In this document: in pieces, positions 50,683-62,431 of the stretch
Layout: each line of letters begins with the position of its first letter
Numbering within the stretch: the first letter of the stretch is position 1
Assembly (NCBI RefSeq): GCF_964340395.1
Contig: NC_135550.1
Location: forward strand, 10,282,408 to 10,346,407
Source: Glandiceps talaboti
Lineage: Eukaryota > Hemichordata > Enteropneusta > Spengelidae
Direction: 5' to 3'
Length of the DNA stretch: 64,000 bases
The notes under the pieces: generated by a model
The model's input: only the letters and a program-made list of their open reading frames with translations
The model's database searches: none
What the model was told of the DNA's origin: nothing
Position numbers and translations under genes: made by a program

Positions 50683-53600
50683 GATAACTACCACTGGTAA
50701 CGGTCAATTCCTGATGTTAATTTCTAAGGATGCTTTATGATTATTGTAATATAAATCATAATTTGAGAGTATTTATTGCCACCTTTTTTTCACTTTCAAA
50801 ACATTGTAATTCTATAATTATTACACAAATACAGATTTGATATTATAATTATTCAGTGACATTACATAGATGTATAAATGGGGACTTTTTAGAATGAGTT
50901 TGTTGAATACATGAAGGTCAGTCCAATTAACTACTGAGAATGCACACTTCACGGAGAGACTAAAACTAGAGGAGATAGGTACAAGTTTGATATGAAATAA
51001 CAAGAACTTGCTCTGGTAGGACAGAGGTTACTATGTGAAGTATTTAATCCTATGTGCTTACAGAGGATGCAATGGATTATATATACCTCCAGGAAGTTGA
51101 GGGAGTATAAAAGGCCAATTGTGCCATTATAGGTCCATGCCCGGGGTACTAATTGTAAAGCAATGTGTGGAAATTAAAGCACTTTATAAAAAGTAACATT
51201 CTGATTCATATTACTCTTTAGCTGATGTTGGTGGTTTCTTCAAGAATCCAGATATAGAACTGCAGACAAGATGGTACCAGGTAAGTAAACTTACTTCTTT
51301 TCCTACAAAATACAGAGAAATATAGAAATGGTCTAGATAAAGAAATCCAATAAATACCATGTATCTGTACAAAATACATGAAAAAATACAGATTAATGCC
51401 TTGTTAGACCAACCAAACAAACAAATGTAATAGTTTTCAGTGAAATACCAATAAATAACTTAAATTGCTCATTTTTGACATATTTCTATCTCAAATCTAA
51501 ATGTTTTTATAATATTATGTTTGTTTTTTGGTCTTCGAAATGAAGAAAACTTGATGACAGTGTATGCTTTTGTGTAATATACAGATAAAGTTTGAAATAA
51601 AGCAACCCCACCCACCCCCCACCCCTACCCCCAGCTGTGATATCCGAAAGGAGTTTAGTTGGTATGATACAGATACAGGTACAGATACAGATACAGACAC
51701 AGACACAGACACAGGTACAGACAGATACAGACACAGATGCAGATGCAGATACAGATACTATGTAATTGGTTTTGTAGAAATATTTAGTGTAAAACATACA
51801 ATTAACGGTGTGAATTTGCTGCATTTCACAATGCAAACTGGACTGAAAATAATCTTATTACGAATGTATGGTCTGAAAAGGGAAATACAGTCCAATGAAT
51901 TGCTGCATTCTTGACAACAGGTAATGAAATTACCGATCGTAAACTTCAATCTTGTTTCTATTTGCAGGCAGGAGCTTTTCAACCTTTCTTCAGAGCGCAT
52001 GCCCATTTAGACACCAAGAGACGAGAACCATGGCTTCTTCCTGAAGAGAACATGTTGATTGTTAGAGATACAGTCAGAGCACGTTATGCTTACTTACCAT
52101 TCTGGTATACACAGTACTACAAGTCATCTATAGATGGTCAACCAATTATGAGGTAAATATTATCAACCGATGGTGAGGTAATTGTTACATGGAATTGATT
52201 TTTTAAACTCTGTTTTTCTCTGACTGCCTGAAGAACATAAACTACCAGTATGAGGCACCTCAAATATCAAGAACAGATGTCTGTCAAGTATATCTCAGTA
52301 TTTGTATGTTGCCATGGTTATTACACATCACACAAAAAAAAACCCACAGCAACTGACAATTTTTTTTTTTCACTTTCCAGACCTCTCTGGGTAGAGTTTC
52401 CAGACGATACTGAAACTTTTGCCATGGAAGATCAATACATGATTGGTTAGTATCATTCTTTATTGTATGAAAATGAAAACAACAAAAGAGCATTAAAATC
52501 AAAGAAAAACACTTACAAAATCATACATACTGGAATTTGTAAGAAGAAGGAGTATGGTCACTGAGAACAAAATGTACAGACAGGTGGAACAGTAATGTTA
52601 TATGTAAGTGTTGTTGTGAATTACATCACTAAGTACTGTTGTTGTTGATTTCAGGTGATGCATTACTGGTCCACCCCATCACAGATGCAGGAACCTTTTC
52701 CACCAAGGTGTATTTCCCTGGTGTAAATCAGGTAATTACTCTCAGAAATGTTTTTAATATGTAGAAATAGAACATAGTAAAAATTGGCCTGTGAATGTGT
52801 ATCTCAACCCTTATACGTCTATTACATTCAGCACACTTATTCTATCTAAACTGCAGAGAAGCTTAACAAGATAAAAGCCCAACTCTAAGTCTGTGTTTAT
52901 TACTGCAGGTCAACCTTGATAGATGAAAAATTAACAGTATTTCATCACAGTACTTTATTTCTACCTTGCCTTCATTCATACTTTATACTTGTGCTTGAAA
53001 TCAGCCCAAACTAAGAAGACATAGATTTCTATGTCCCAGCCAAATTTAATATTTTTACATTTCAAATTCCATTAAAAAACCCAAATTTATACACTTGCAA
53101 GAGCCTGGATGCATATGTTTTCACTTTCATAGGTAACTTTGTATGTGTAAATAAGCCTGTATATAAGGAGCAAAGAATGTTTAGTGTGCATGTTAACTGG
53201 ACTATAACAAAATATACCGGTAATTATTAATGTCATTTTTTACTTTTAATAAACAGCCATGGTATGATGTAGAGACTCACCAAATTTATACTGGTAAACA
53301 GTACACTTCTGTCAGTGCACCACTCTCAAAGGTAAGTTTGTTCTAATTTCTGATTTTTTTTTTACCCCATTCATCAGATGTTTAGAAATGTGTATGCTTG
53401 GTGACAATATATAACAAGGCAATAGTTTGCAGTATCGACAACAATTATAAATATGTATTCTTTTTGTATTACATGAAAAATAAATCAAGATGTTGAGTTG
53501 TTCTTTTGTTTCCATAGATACCAGTATACCAACGAGGTGGTACCATCATTCCTCGCAAGGAACGTGTCCGTCGTAGTTCAGCTCTAATGCAGGATGACCC

Positions 53601-56600
53601 TTACACTCTGGTAGTTGCTCTTGATAAGGACGTAAGTTTCAGAGAAGCTGTTAGACGAAAAGATATTTTGACGTTTATTGCATGAATTGTAAAGATAGGA
53701 TAGTTACTATGAACTACATGAAGTGCAGATGTGGGTTTGATGGCATCCGAGAGACTTTGTCAATCTTGGTGTATGTCAAATTTATCAACATGGTACTCAT
53801 TGACTGCTTAAATCTGTAAAGAATAATGAATTACAACATAAATCTTCCAACCATCTAAGTTTGCCTGTCACAAGCTGTGCCAAAACCGCTCACTTGTGAT
53901 GAGTTCCTCTGTTTAAGTTGATAAAGTCAATGTCCTTATAAATCACAATAAAGACAAACTGTTAATCAGATAAATCTCTGCACACTCACACATGACGTGT
54001 TACATAACAAAGAACACCAGCGCATTTGGTGAACTTGTTAGTGTTCTGTATTTACAGTAGAATATGAAATATGGAATGTGAGCAAGTTTTGCAAAATTAC
54101 CGAGCACAATTAAGGCCTTATATGTCAAAGTTTTTATCACTATCAGCCTCACTAAAATCTAAATAAAAACGAAAGTTAAAAATGTGAGTGTTTTTTTACA
54201 CTGTGTAAATTTTATGTGTGATAACTGATTATGTTATTGTAACTCCACAGGGCAAAGCTAAAGGTGATCTCTATATAGATGATGGTCATAGTTTTGAATA
54301 CAAAAATGGAAAATACTTGTTCCTGGAATTTGAATTTTCAGATCACAAATTGATATCCAGGTAGGTAAACTTGTCTTTGAAGTCCGTAGTAGATTTAATT
54401 TTGATCTTGACCAACAAGGATTGGTCTGGATGTCAACGTGGTCTTTAACCACAATGAAGGATAGCATTAGACTAAACAAGGATGTTCTGCGATCCACTTT
54501 CTGCCCCCAAATACCGACTTGGAGTGGACAAGGGGGTGAACATATCTTCATCAAAAACTTGATGAGCTTCATTTTGTGGTGAATTATGTGCAAAACATAG
54601 TCGTTATCTAGTTACTTCCCATAATGAGTTATTCATTAAAGGGGAACACCACATCATGGTGTTCTGCTAATATTGTTGCATATCTATGTCTGCTGACTCC
54701 AATGGGACAATGTTTGTCAACTGACTCCAATGGGACAATGTTTGTCCTTGGCAAAGACCTACACTGAACAGTGAATGAGAAACAATTTTCAATTCACTTT
54801 TTCTCAGCAGTAGCGTGCAAAGTGATTTTAATTTATGAAATTACCCGAAACGTACAAATGTGCCCGAAGTGTAAACATGTACAGTCCTATTGATTCATTA
54901 AATTTGACTGATTTGATTAAAAACCTTCTCTATAAATGTCTGTAAAATGTGGTTTTATAATTCTATCCACCAGGCCTATTGGTTACAATCAACAATTTAC
55001 AACAAAAAGCTGGTTAGAGAAAGTAGTTATATTAGGTATGAGACACCAACCAGTCAATGCTAACCTACAGTATGATGGTAAGTCACTGTTTTGTTGTTGT
55101 CTATTTTGTCACGAGAAGTGAATTTTCAAAAAGTGTAAAATATGCAAATGATCCTACTGATCAGGTATACTTTTACATGGTATTTTACATAGTTCCAGTA
55201 ACTTGCTAGTATGTATCATTTCATCAATTTTTGCTTAAGTATTATGCAAATTATATAATATGAGTACATTGATTTTGCAAATATAGAGATCTGATTGGTC
55301 AGACATCAAAATATGTAATTGTGCTAAAACAGTGGTACAGCACAGTTGGCATGCCACCAAGTGGCCCTGAATGAGAATAGTACACTGATATTTGACGGTC
55401 AGTCATTGTCGACTGTATACATCATGGCTGGGTGGTGGTTTATTACACAGCGTAGGTATTTGGTTTTAGATAAAAGTGTGATAAATATGATGTGATGTAA
55501 AGTATTGCTTTGATATTTATTGCAGACAAGTCAGATAGTAATGGATGCAAATTACAATGCCATTTGTTGTATTACATGTTGTCACCTAGTAAATGAAATC
55601 GACATGACTTTATTGTTCAGTAATCCATCTCAGAAATGGCTGACTTTACAGTGTTACACTCGCCAACTACATCTCTACTATCCAATTGACGTGATTAAAG
55701 CAATGCCACTCCATACAATAATCATGTAATATGTTATTAATCTTCGTCCGGACATGGACTTATGGATTGGGTTCCGTCCGTCTGTCCGTCCGTCCGTCCG
55801 TCTGCAGCCATTTCTTGGAGATGCCTGGTCGAATTTTTTTTCAAACTTGGTACAGGGGCAACATACTATGGCGTACATATGCACGTCAATTTGTTTTATG
55901 ATATGATCCAATATGGCCACCTAGCAGCCATTTTGTTTGCAAATTTTCCATGTCCAAAGACATAACTCATTCATGCTTGAACAGATCTCATTCAAAGTTG
56001 CTATTAGGACAGTGTTATATGACATACATGTGCATATTCATTGTTGTCGTGATACGATCCAATATGGCTGCCTGGCAGCCATTTTGTTTGCGAATTTTCC
56101 ATGTCCAAAGCCATAACTCAGACATGCTTGAACAGATCTCATTCAAAGTTGGTATTAGCACAGTGTTCTGTGACATACCTGTGCATACCTGTGCATATCC
56201 ATTTTCAAAAGCAATTGAATTAAAAAAAGTAGCCTACATCATTTTAGCTATAAATAGCCAATGACTAGAGTAAGGCAAAATGTTATGTAAGACTTCTGAC
56301 GAGGTCACTGAGAGCTGAATATAGTCACAGTTGTGATGGTGTCATTTGCATAATGCACATTGTAATCAGTCAGCTGTTCATTAGCTGGGAAGTTGTTACC
56401 AATCCACTACATAAGAAGGGCCACATACTATGCTTATAATAAAATTAATGAAAACATAATTTACTTGGCTGTTACAATACTTTATCAAAATAGAATGTAC
56501 AACAAGTAAAAGTTAATATATGCATTATACATCTCCAAAGTAATTGCACTGAATGACACAAGATGTACATTGTGCTGGGAAGCGAGGGAACCCATGTCTA

Positions 56601-58864
56601 GATTTGAAATAGCATTTACTGAGATGCAAATCTCTTCTTGCACAAAAAAAAAGATTTGATATGATTACTAGCTCATTGTAGAAATTATAATGAACATGCA
56701 AAGAATTTGAATTATGTGAGATAGTATGATTTGGTTGTCCTCTGTTGTGGATGTGACCTTCACTGTGATGTTAATTCAGGTCCACCGTATTACTATGTAC
56801 AGTCATTGATATGATCTGATATTTAGATTTCATGTAGATTGCTATTATTGTACTGCTATTCTATTGTATTGCATAGAAAAAGAAATGAAAACATTTATGA
56901 AAATAAATCCATTCACATGTATAACAATTCAACCAGTTACGTCATAAGGCCTAATGGAAAAAAAATTGTGTGGTTCCTGTTACGCTTAATTTTAGAATAG
57001 GTGGTGGGGTGGGGTAGGTAGATTTTTTATTTTATTTTATTTTATTTTATTTTTTCTGTGTGAGTGTCTAGTTCCGGTTTTCCATTGTTTTCCAAATGGT
57101 CTCTGTGTTGTTTATTTCTTCCTATCAGATGTACAGCCATTACAGATTGGAAGAATAGTTTTATATTGTCTTTTTAATTTGTCGGTTTCTGCATCCACTA
57201 TTTCTCGTGAGACATCACAATTTTTGTGATTTTATTTTTTTTTCTCAAATATGTAAAAAAAAAGTTTAGAGTCAGCAAGTGTTTATGTATATCTACACTG
57301 TAGTCTAGCCGTTTTGATTTATTTTGCCATAATATGGGGAGATAATATTTTAGCATTTATACCCACAGACACTGCCAATTAGTGAGAAAATGTGAGTAAA
57401 TATCGGTAAATGTTGGTTAATAAGACATGTAGAGTGTAGTTTTTGTTTACTGATGTCTGTTACAACCACTAGCAATGTATTTTTTCACAATGCTGTTGAG
57501 TTTTATTCACCTAGTGACTACGCTCGTCATAGTCTTAGTGCTAACGTATACCCCTTATGACGTCATAAAATCCCGTGGTCTAGGTGGGACCGGAAATACC
57601 CGAAAACTCTCGAAGTAAATCCGAAGGGAAGTGACTGAAAAAGGGTCATTTTAAGGTGTTTGCAGACGCTTTTGAAAAGTTTTAAAACCAGAATGTATTT
57701 CACAAACATGTCGTCTAGCAAATAAGCGATAGTGAAGGTGAGCATTTTGAATCACCTTTAAACTAGGATTGGTCAGGTTATCAGAAACATACTATTTTGT
57801 TGCCCTTATTTTATTTTTTATTTGGCCTAATGTACATACATGTATGTAGTCATTTGTATGGTCAGATATTCAGATTCAACTATTGCAGTTATGGAATTGC
57901 TGTTTGTGTGTAAATGTCGTACTGTGTATGTCATTTAGTATAAATGGCATTATATGTACACAACAGTATGCTCACTTCAGTGCTTTTCCTGTTTAAATCT
58001 GTGCCATTGACACAAAACAAAAAGACGGGAAAAACATGCCCCTATCAATCCATGTAACATTACATGTAGTGTCATCTATGTGACTGATCTTTACGAAATC
58101 TAAACAATGCATCTGACATATTTCCATATTTAGAGTCTATAGGTATTCACAGATACATAAGTTCACAACCCATAATTAATGTTATATCACTTTTTGTGCG
58201 TCATTCATAAAACCTGCAAGATTATGACAGTATATAATGACTGATGATGTTGGTTTCTTATATAGCACTTTCCCACTCCGTGCTCAAAGCGCTTTACAAT
58301 TATTAGTATTACTCCTGGCTCGGATCAGAATGGCACAACGGCCCTTTAGTCTTCCTCAACTCCCCGGGGAGCATACAATCCATTGCAGCCATTTAAGCGC
58401 ATAGGATTAAAGCCTTCACATTGTAACCTACATCCTACCAGGTCCTCAGTTATACAGCTGGGTTGACTGAGGCACAGTCGTGGTTCAAATCTTGCCAAAG
58501 GACTTTAGCCACTCAGAAACAAACAGCAGACAGCGACGGGGCTTGAACCTGCAACCTGTAGATTCCAAGCCGGATACACTAACTATTCACCCAACATGAT
58601 ACAAATATGAAAATAGATCTAAGGCATCTACTGTGCTGAATAACTTTCTCTCACACTCCCTTTTATTTTGCAAAACTCGCTGTCTTTTTTAAAGAAGTCT
58701 GTACACTTTCATACATTGTATAAACTATTAATTCTATGTTTGTCTCTGTTCTCACAGGTGCAACAGAAAACTTAGCTGTTAGCAGAAATCCTACCACACA
58801 AACTGTTACAGTTAGAAAGCCAGGCGTGAACATGGCCAAAGAATGGACAATAACTCTGATATAG
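33018..58864 (+). CDS. GANAB: Neutral alpha-glucosidase AB (glucosidase II alpha subunit), 27 coding exons
   Basis: Glucosidase II (GH31) removes the two inner alpha-1,3-glucoses from N-glycans in the ER lumen, controlling the calnexin/calreticulin cycle. Exons: 33018-33070, 35117-35215, 35952-36188, 36589-36771, 38019-38090, 40748-40793, 41172-41370, 42107-42203, 43790-43891, 45407-45485, 46079-46252, 46453-46514, 46652-46729, 47143-47218, 47746-47872, 48628-48851, 49580-49676, 50045-50146, 51222-51280, 51968-52152, 52381-52445, 52655-52731, 53257-53331, 53518-53631, 54251-54360, 54974-55077, 58758-58864. All are GT-AG and phase-consistent. Counting from the Met at 35124 gives 980 aa (human 944/966). 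Key sites: leader [14 protein letters not shown], then [23 protein letters not shown] with nucleophile D579; WTGDNTAEW with acid/base D655; the 76-residue spacing equals mammals. Exon 33018-33070 splices in frame; starts at 33018, 33048 or 35124 are possible. Confidence 0.96.
34457..34473. repeat. Poly-G tract in GANAB intron 1
   Basis: A run of about 17 G in the intron between the exons at 33070 and 35117. Confidence 0.9.
36422..36466. repeat. (CAA)n microsatellite in a GANAB intron
   Basis: About 15 CAA triplets between the exons ending 36188 and starting 36589. Confidence 0.95.
38019..38090 (+). CDS. GANAB: GANAB 72-nt cassette exon (24 aa)
   Basis: Acceptor CGATCAG and donor CCAG|GTGAGT enclose 72 nt in phase 2-2. 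It encodes [16 protein letters not shown] and LNTFMPAR, a likely amphipathic helix with no acidic residue. Skipping it would join exons 36589-36771 and 40748-40793 in frame. It lies exactly where mammalian GANAB carries its alternatively spliced 22-residue insertion (isoform of 966 against 944 aa, from memory), between the N-terminal beta domain and the acidic linker. Confidence 0.8.
39532..39635. mobile_element. Mini inverted-repeat element with AGTCTG ends (family F) in a GANAB intron
   Basis: TTAGTCTGCAAGGCACGCCG on the left and, on the other strand, TTAGTCTGTAAGATACGTTG on the right are imperfect inverted repeats. Internal GGGCGCCCTCAC is opposed by GAGGGCAGCG. The unit is about 104 bp. 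Related copies are at 25019-25092 and, more diverged, near 46975-47041, 35850-35935, 34885-34980 and 21160-21305. Confidence 0.65.
41172..41370 (+). CDS. GANAB: GANAB exon for the acidic/lysine-rich linker
   Basis: Residues 211-276 (counted from the Met at 35124) include [17 protein letters not shown] and [14 protein letters not shown], then the conserved [15 protein letters not shown]. In mammals this loop is also charged and disordered and follows the alternatively used exon. The GATGATGAT run is a microsatellite within coding sequence and may vary in length. Confidence 0.9.
41410..41864. mobile_element. Family-B fold-back element (~455 bp) in a GANAB intron
   Basis: Left TTAAAGGTGAACGCCACTCC and right, on the other strand, TTAAAGGGGAACGCCATTCC begin long inverted repeats of about 190 bp each, through the shared ACATCAAGTTGATCTTGTGC and ATAAGGTATCTTTG. 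The centre is rich in GAATATTCAT. There is no coding capacity, so this is a MITE-type element. Confidence 0.85.
42281..42440 (+). mobile_element. Family-B element, single arm
   Basis: TTTAAAGGGGAACACCACTC and the following 150 bp match one arm of the fold-back at 41410-41864 (GAGACATTTTC, CTATGGG, GGAGAGTCATTT, ACATCACCTAC). The second arm is missing. A shorter trace starts at about 54635 (ATTAAAGGGGAACACCAC). Confidence 0.75.
42524..42728 (+). repeat. 205-bp direct repeat, left copy
   Basis: The block from TAATATCATAACTAGGAAAA to TATAGGATGCACATAC appears base-for-base identical to 43233-43437, including an eight-A run. It lies in the GANAB intron between exons at 42203 and 43790 and flanks the 31-bp array. 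Confidence 0.95.
42740..43232. repeat. 31-bp tandem array with perfect heat-shock-element motifs
   Basis: The left part (42740-42830) repeats AAAAAATTCTTCACACAAG with about 24-bp period. The main array (about 42934-43225) has ten units of about 31 bp built on TCAAGAATATTCAAGAAAGA and GAATTCTTG. The exact 13-mer GAATATTCAAGAA occurs at 42934, 42965, 42996, 43058, 43182 and 43213; every spacing is a multiple of 31. This 13-mer satisfies nGAAnnTTCnnGAAn, the three-box HSF binding consensus. The other four units carry one or a few changes. The array is intronic in GANAB. Confidence 0.92.
43233..43437 (+). repeat. 205-bp direct repeat, right copy
   Basis: Same length and, by eye, same sequence as 42524-42728. 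The repeats are 504 bp apart and bracket the heat-shock-element array. The outer flanks differ (TACACTACCAG after the left copy, TACTAGTCATG after the right). Confidence 0.95.
44079..44432. mobile_element. Near-perfect 354-bp palindromic element (family C) in a GANAB intron
   Basis: The ends read TTAAAGTGGCCATATGGATG on both strands and the exact centre is TTGTACGTACAA near 44255/44256, so the element is symmetric over its whole length. Both arms carry TTTTTCTACTTGAAAAAATA-like and ACCAAGTTCATGT-like landmarks. It is a fold-back MITE with no coding capacity. Confidence 0.9.
44434..44865 (+). pseudogene. LINE 3'-end fragment
   Basis: A frame near 44550-44692 reads [20 protein letters not shown], then [20 protein letters not shown] and ends INNM-stop. 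This is the usual C-terminus of many CR1/RTE-like LINE ORF2 proteins (HPL...LPSGRR...RTNRFK.SFVP.SI.LLN). It is followed by a short 3'UTR ending in AATAAAGTTATTATTAG. The fragment abuts the palindromic element at 44079-44432 directly. Confidence 0.75.
48030..48428. repeat. (CTA)n/(CAA)n triplet array in a GANAB intron
   Basis: About 400 bp of ACT triplets, starting with CAA triplets and broken by occasional ACA or GCT units, between the exons ending 47872 and starting 48628. It is the second large CTA array in the window. Confidence 0.97.
50651..50680. repeat. (AAT)n microsatellite
   Basis: Ten uninterrupted AAT triplets in the GANAB intron between exons ending 50146 and starting 51222. Confidence 0.95.
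51668..51760. repeat. (ACAGAT/ACAGAC)n hexamer repeat
   Basis: About 15 hexamers of ACAGAT, ACAGAC or ACAGGT in the intron before the exon at 51968. Frames giving alternating Asp/Thr or Ser/Val on either strand are artefacts. Confidence 0.95.
55748..56210. repeat. TCCG run followed by a ~151-bp tandem duplication
   Basis: A TCCG/TCTG tetramer run (55776-55803) leads into two copies of a unit containing CCAATATGGC, GCAGCCATTTTGTTTGC, CCATGTCCAAAG and GAACAGATCTCATTCAAAGT. The copies start about 151 bp apart (CCATGTCCAAAG at 55948 and 56099). It lies in the last, 3.7-kb GANAB intron. I see no conserved ORF across the copies. Confidence 0.8.
56945..57275 (+). mobile_element. Family-A inverted-repeat element, copy 4, 3'-truncated
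   Basis: TAAGGCCTAATGG, TTGTGTGGTTCCTGTTACGC and GATGTACAGCCATTACAGAT match the copies at 4881-7085 in order. The expected GGTGGGGTCGGTTAACCGG end is missing; similarity stops near AGTTTAGAGTCAGCA. It lies in the last GANAB intron. Confidence 0.75.
58240..58600 (-). mobile_element. tRNA-derived SINE in the last GANAB intron
   Basis: On the minus strand the 5' part reads TGGGTGAATAGTTAGTG (A-box-like) and GGTTGCAGGTTCAAGCCCC (B-box GGTTCAAGCCC), as in RNA polymerase III promoters of tRNA-derived SINEs. The 3' part contains AAAGCGCTTTGAGCACGGAG and AGTGCTATATAAGAAACC, a tail widely shared by SINEs mobilised by CR1/L2-type LINEs. It ends about 150 bp before the final GANAB exon. Confidence 0.8.
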
Positions 58865-61800
58865 ATGGACACCTAACAGTATTTACAGCAAGATTGAAGA
58901 AATTATGTTTCAAATTTGAAAACAAAAAACAAAAACAAAAAAACAAGTAGACATATGCATTTGATTTTGCATATTTCAGTCTTTTTTTGTATAAAACAGA
59001 GCCAGTGATATTGAAAATCAGTGTACTTTTTGGAAACTGAAAATCTACAAATTGTTCAATCAAACATTTGTGGACATGGATATGGTTGCAATATGTAAGA
59101 CCTGTATTTAGCAAAAACAGTATGTACAAAGAGAGTGGGAAATGTATAAACTATGTGAGATTACATTTTCCTATTGACATGAGTAGTGAAATGTGTGGGG
59201 GAAGGGGGAGGAGGGGGGGGAGAAGTTCAGCATTTTTTTCATTACTTCATTATTTGCCACACACTATTGCATATAGCTGACACTGGCTAAAGCCATCCAG
59301 AACATTAAAAAGAGTAACAAAACCATGGCTGAAGCATGCATCATTTCATCACATATGTTGGTGTCAAAATGAGTGTGACTGGTTGGTTACAAGAAAATCT
59401 ATGATTAAGCCACATGATGCTGACCTTTAACCTTTACAAATGAATACACGCCTATTACACAGGCTGTCAGTACCCTGAAGTCTATACTCTTGTGTTAAGA
59501 CATAGACCCTGTAGGGTCTATGGTTAAGACATGCAAATTAGTGACCAACCTTGATGATCGCAATATGCAAATTAGTGCAACTCACAATGGGACATGCATT
59601 ATTCAATATGTACATTTTGTCACAGCTCTCTATACCAATGTAAGTGTATATATATACAACCATCATATGTGACCAGTATGTGGTCCATATTTTAGTATTT
59701 CACACTTTTGATTGTTTCATTCTATATAAATTCTGCTTCCAGTTTACCTCATAACAGGTTTTTTTCATAGATATCACGATGCAAGGTGTTATGTTTGTAT
59801 TTTGAATTTAAGATTGGGACTTCCATTTATAGATTAATTTGAAAGACTCGACTCACGGTTTAACCATAATAATACCAATTGATGTAAAGAATGACTATAG
59901 AATATAAATATTGTTGTACTAATTTCAAAAGAAAACTTGATCTGATCACCGTAGGCACAAAGATGACATGGAGAGAGTAAGAGAGAAGCTAGGCACATTT
60001 TGATTCTGATTTGAGGCATTTGCCTGGTTGAAATAACTGTATTCAAATACTGTTGACAAGGGTGACGCTTTTATTGCTATGTTTCTTGTCATAATACCTT
60101 TAAATAGTGACAGGTAAAAAAAGGGGAAAAAAGTAAATGTACGTGTACAAGTTGGTGATGCTTTAAATTTGTAATCATAACAAACAACAATTAAAATCAA
60201 TAGGTAACTATATAACAAATCAAAGGTCTCGAATTTCAGCAATGATGAAAGTATTGTTTTGGCTCAGAGATACAATAGGCTTTGTTGTGTTAATGGGTTT
60301 CTATCAATTAAGTTGTGTTCATAGAGTGTATCAATTTAAAATGAAAGAAAGAAGAAATATGGCGGTTGGTCAGTTGTAGAGAAACATAGAATAGTAGTAG
60401 GGTCATTCCATGGTCGTCAAACTTCACTCATGTGTTGACAGTGGTAGCCTTTACATTGTAATATTATTTGGAATCATGCAAAGCACATCTTATAGACAGT
60501 AACTTTATCAGGTGACTACTCATAGTTGGAAAATTTTGTCCTTTTTTTTGGTCTTTTACTGGTAACAGTCAGTCGAAGTCCACTAGATTGAAATACAATA
60601 ACTTTATGCTAACTTGACAAAACATTAAATCCTTGCCTTCCGTAGCACAGCCCTAGCGACTCATTAGATGCTCTGTCACTCAAATCTTTGTCATTGTTTT
60701 GCTGTACATAAATTATGATCTATCAAAGTTTTAAGGTCTGGTGATGGAGATTTTACATGTCTTCATAAAGAATGGATGGTCTAGGACCAGAGAATTAAAA
60801 ACTGACAAGCAATAAATTGAAGAAACATTTTTGTGTGAGTGTTATATTCTTACTTTGATCATGGAGGTACAAGGGGAGTGTCTCTGATGACATACACTGT
60901 GGGTCACTGACCACCTTTCCTGAATAAACGCTAGACTACGATGTAAAACATGACAGAATTTAAGCGCCTAGCATTTGTCTTACGTAAACCATAGGTCTTT
61001 GTTAGTGCTGTATAGCTAAAACTAGCTATCCCTCCGTTCTGTCGTCTTGATTACCCTATGGAAGTATAACTGATACTTCCATGATTACCCACACTTAGTT
61101 ATAAAGAGAAGTTTGGCGACGAAACAGTTTTGAATATCACCTTAACTTCACAGAAACGTACAAAATAAAACAGGCAATTCATTGCCTCAAAAAATTGCAT
61201 CTAATAAAGTTGTTTTTAATATTCTCCAAATGAAATTCAAGAACTCATGTGGGTGTATCCTGGGACAGGCGTTTACTGGCATTCACAACACTTTCATCGT
61301 TTTCAACAGACTAAAACGTAGAACTGCAGCTTCGATTTTCCACTCCGTAGCGACCTCTACATCTGCAGCCCTGCTAAGATTTTTTTCGCAAACCCGGACA
61401 GAATTTTTTCACATGTAAAAAGCTGCAAAGAAATATGTGTAAAGACTTGTAAAATAAAGTGGAAAAGAAAGATTAACATTTGATATTGCAAATAAAATCA
61501 AGCTTCTAACACCAGACCAAATACCTTGTTTTTGTGTACTCAACCTCAGACCAATATTGTATGTTATTTTACTTTTAGTGGTCGGTGGTCTGAGACTCAA
61601 CGTACTTTACGGTCTCATTCGTTATGCATAGCGATCATCCCTATCCCTGGCGATCATGTTTTCACCATGGGGTTAATGACAAAGGAAGGGGTGGTTGGAA
61701 CCGTACGGTAAAAGTGTTTCCTTTCATCTGTTGCCCTAACGATCTCCTCCTGACAAACAGTAACACTTTGGCCGTGTAATATTCCAATATGATATGTCCA

Positions 61801-62431
61801 CTATGTACATTTATAATTTAAAGTTTCGTATAGATTTTCTGCTCTTGCCCTATCGGAGATGACGGTTATCCCTAGTAAATGGTATGATCCGGGGACACCT
61901 TTAATGTAAGAGCCTCGTTTTAAAAGTATGAATTACGATGGAACTTTCATTGAGATGGTGATGCGTACATACACAGTGTAGATCAACCTCAAAGGCGTGG
62001 CTGCTGTATTGAAAGGTAAGAACATACATGTATGGATAGCCGGTTTCGATCGTAAGTTTTGTCTTACGAGGTGCAAAGACTCTGTTGATTTTGTCCAAAA
62101 TGAACCTCAGTTTATTTCAAAGTCAGGTGTGAGGTCAGATGGGGTGTGTTTTGGAGAGAGTAAACAAACGACAGCGTTCTACAACTCTACCCCGGGATTC
62201 GGGAATCTTACGTAATCTACCTGGTGGCACACCCCTTTCTCCCTTTTGTGTTTTATGTTGACTGGACATTTTCTGTTTGAAGCAGGAGAAATGAAATTCT
62301 TTACGTTCAATCGTATGTTTTAGATTATGTTGCCCTTTAATAAACTTTTCCGTGTTTATATGTTTATCTTCAGCATTTGTGAATTGTGAGTAAAGTAACA
62401 CCGTCACTTTACAATATTGCAATCGGTCACC
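58865..62431. other. GANAB 3'UTR and spacer before the calpain gene
   Basis: After the GANAB stop no exon can be recognised. AATAAA occurs at about 60812 and 60922, giving possible but unproven transcript ends. A 10-bp-arm hairpin (ATGGAAGTAT / ATACTTCCAT) is at about 61059-61083. A candidate non-coding calpain exon ends near 62016 (GAAAG|GTAAGA), with an acceptor (TTATCTTCAG) near 62371. Confidence 0.4.

Noticed and set aside
51507-51914. Frames of Ser-Val or Asp-Thr repeats near 51.5-51.9 kb
   Set aside because: Translation of the ACAGAT/ACAGAC hexamer repeat in a GANAB intron.
58500-58600. Possible functional tRNA gene on the minus strand
   Set aside because: A- and B-box-like blocks are present, but the acceptor stem and cloverleaf are not recoverable and a LINE-type tail follows, so it is a SINE.
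61182-61418. Plus-strand frame of 78 codons before the calpain gene
   Set aside because: No recognisable motif or splice sites; it may be chance open frame in spacer.
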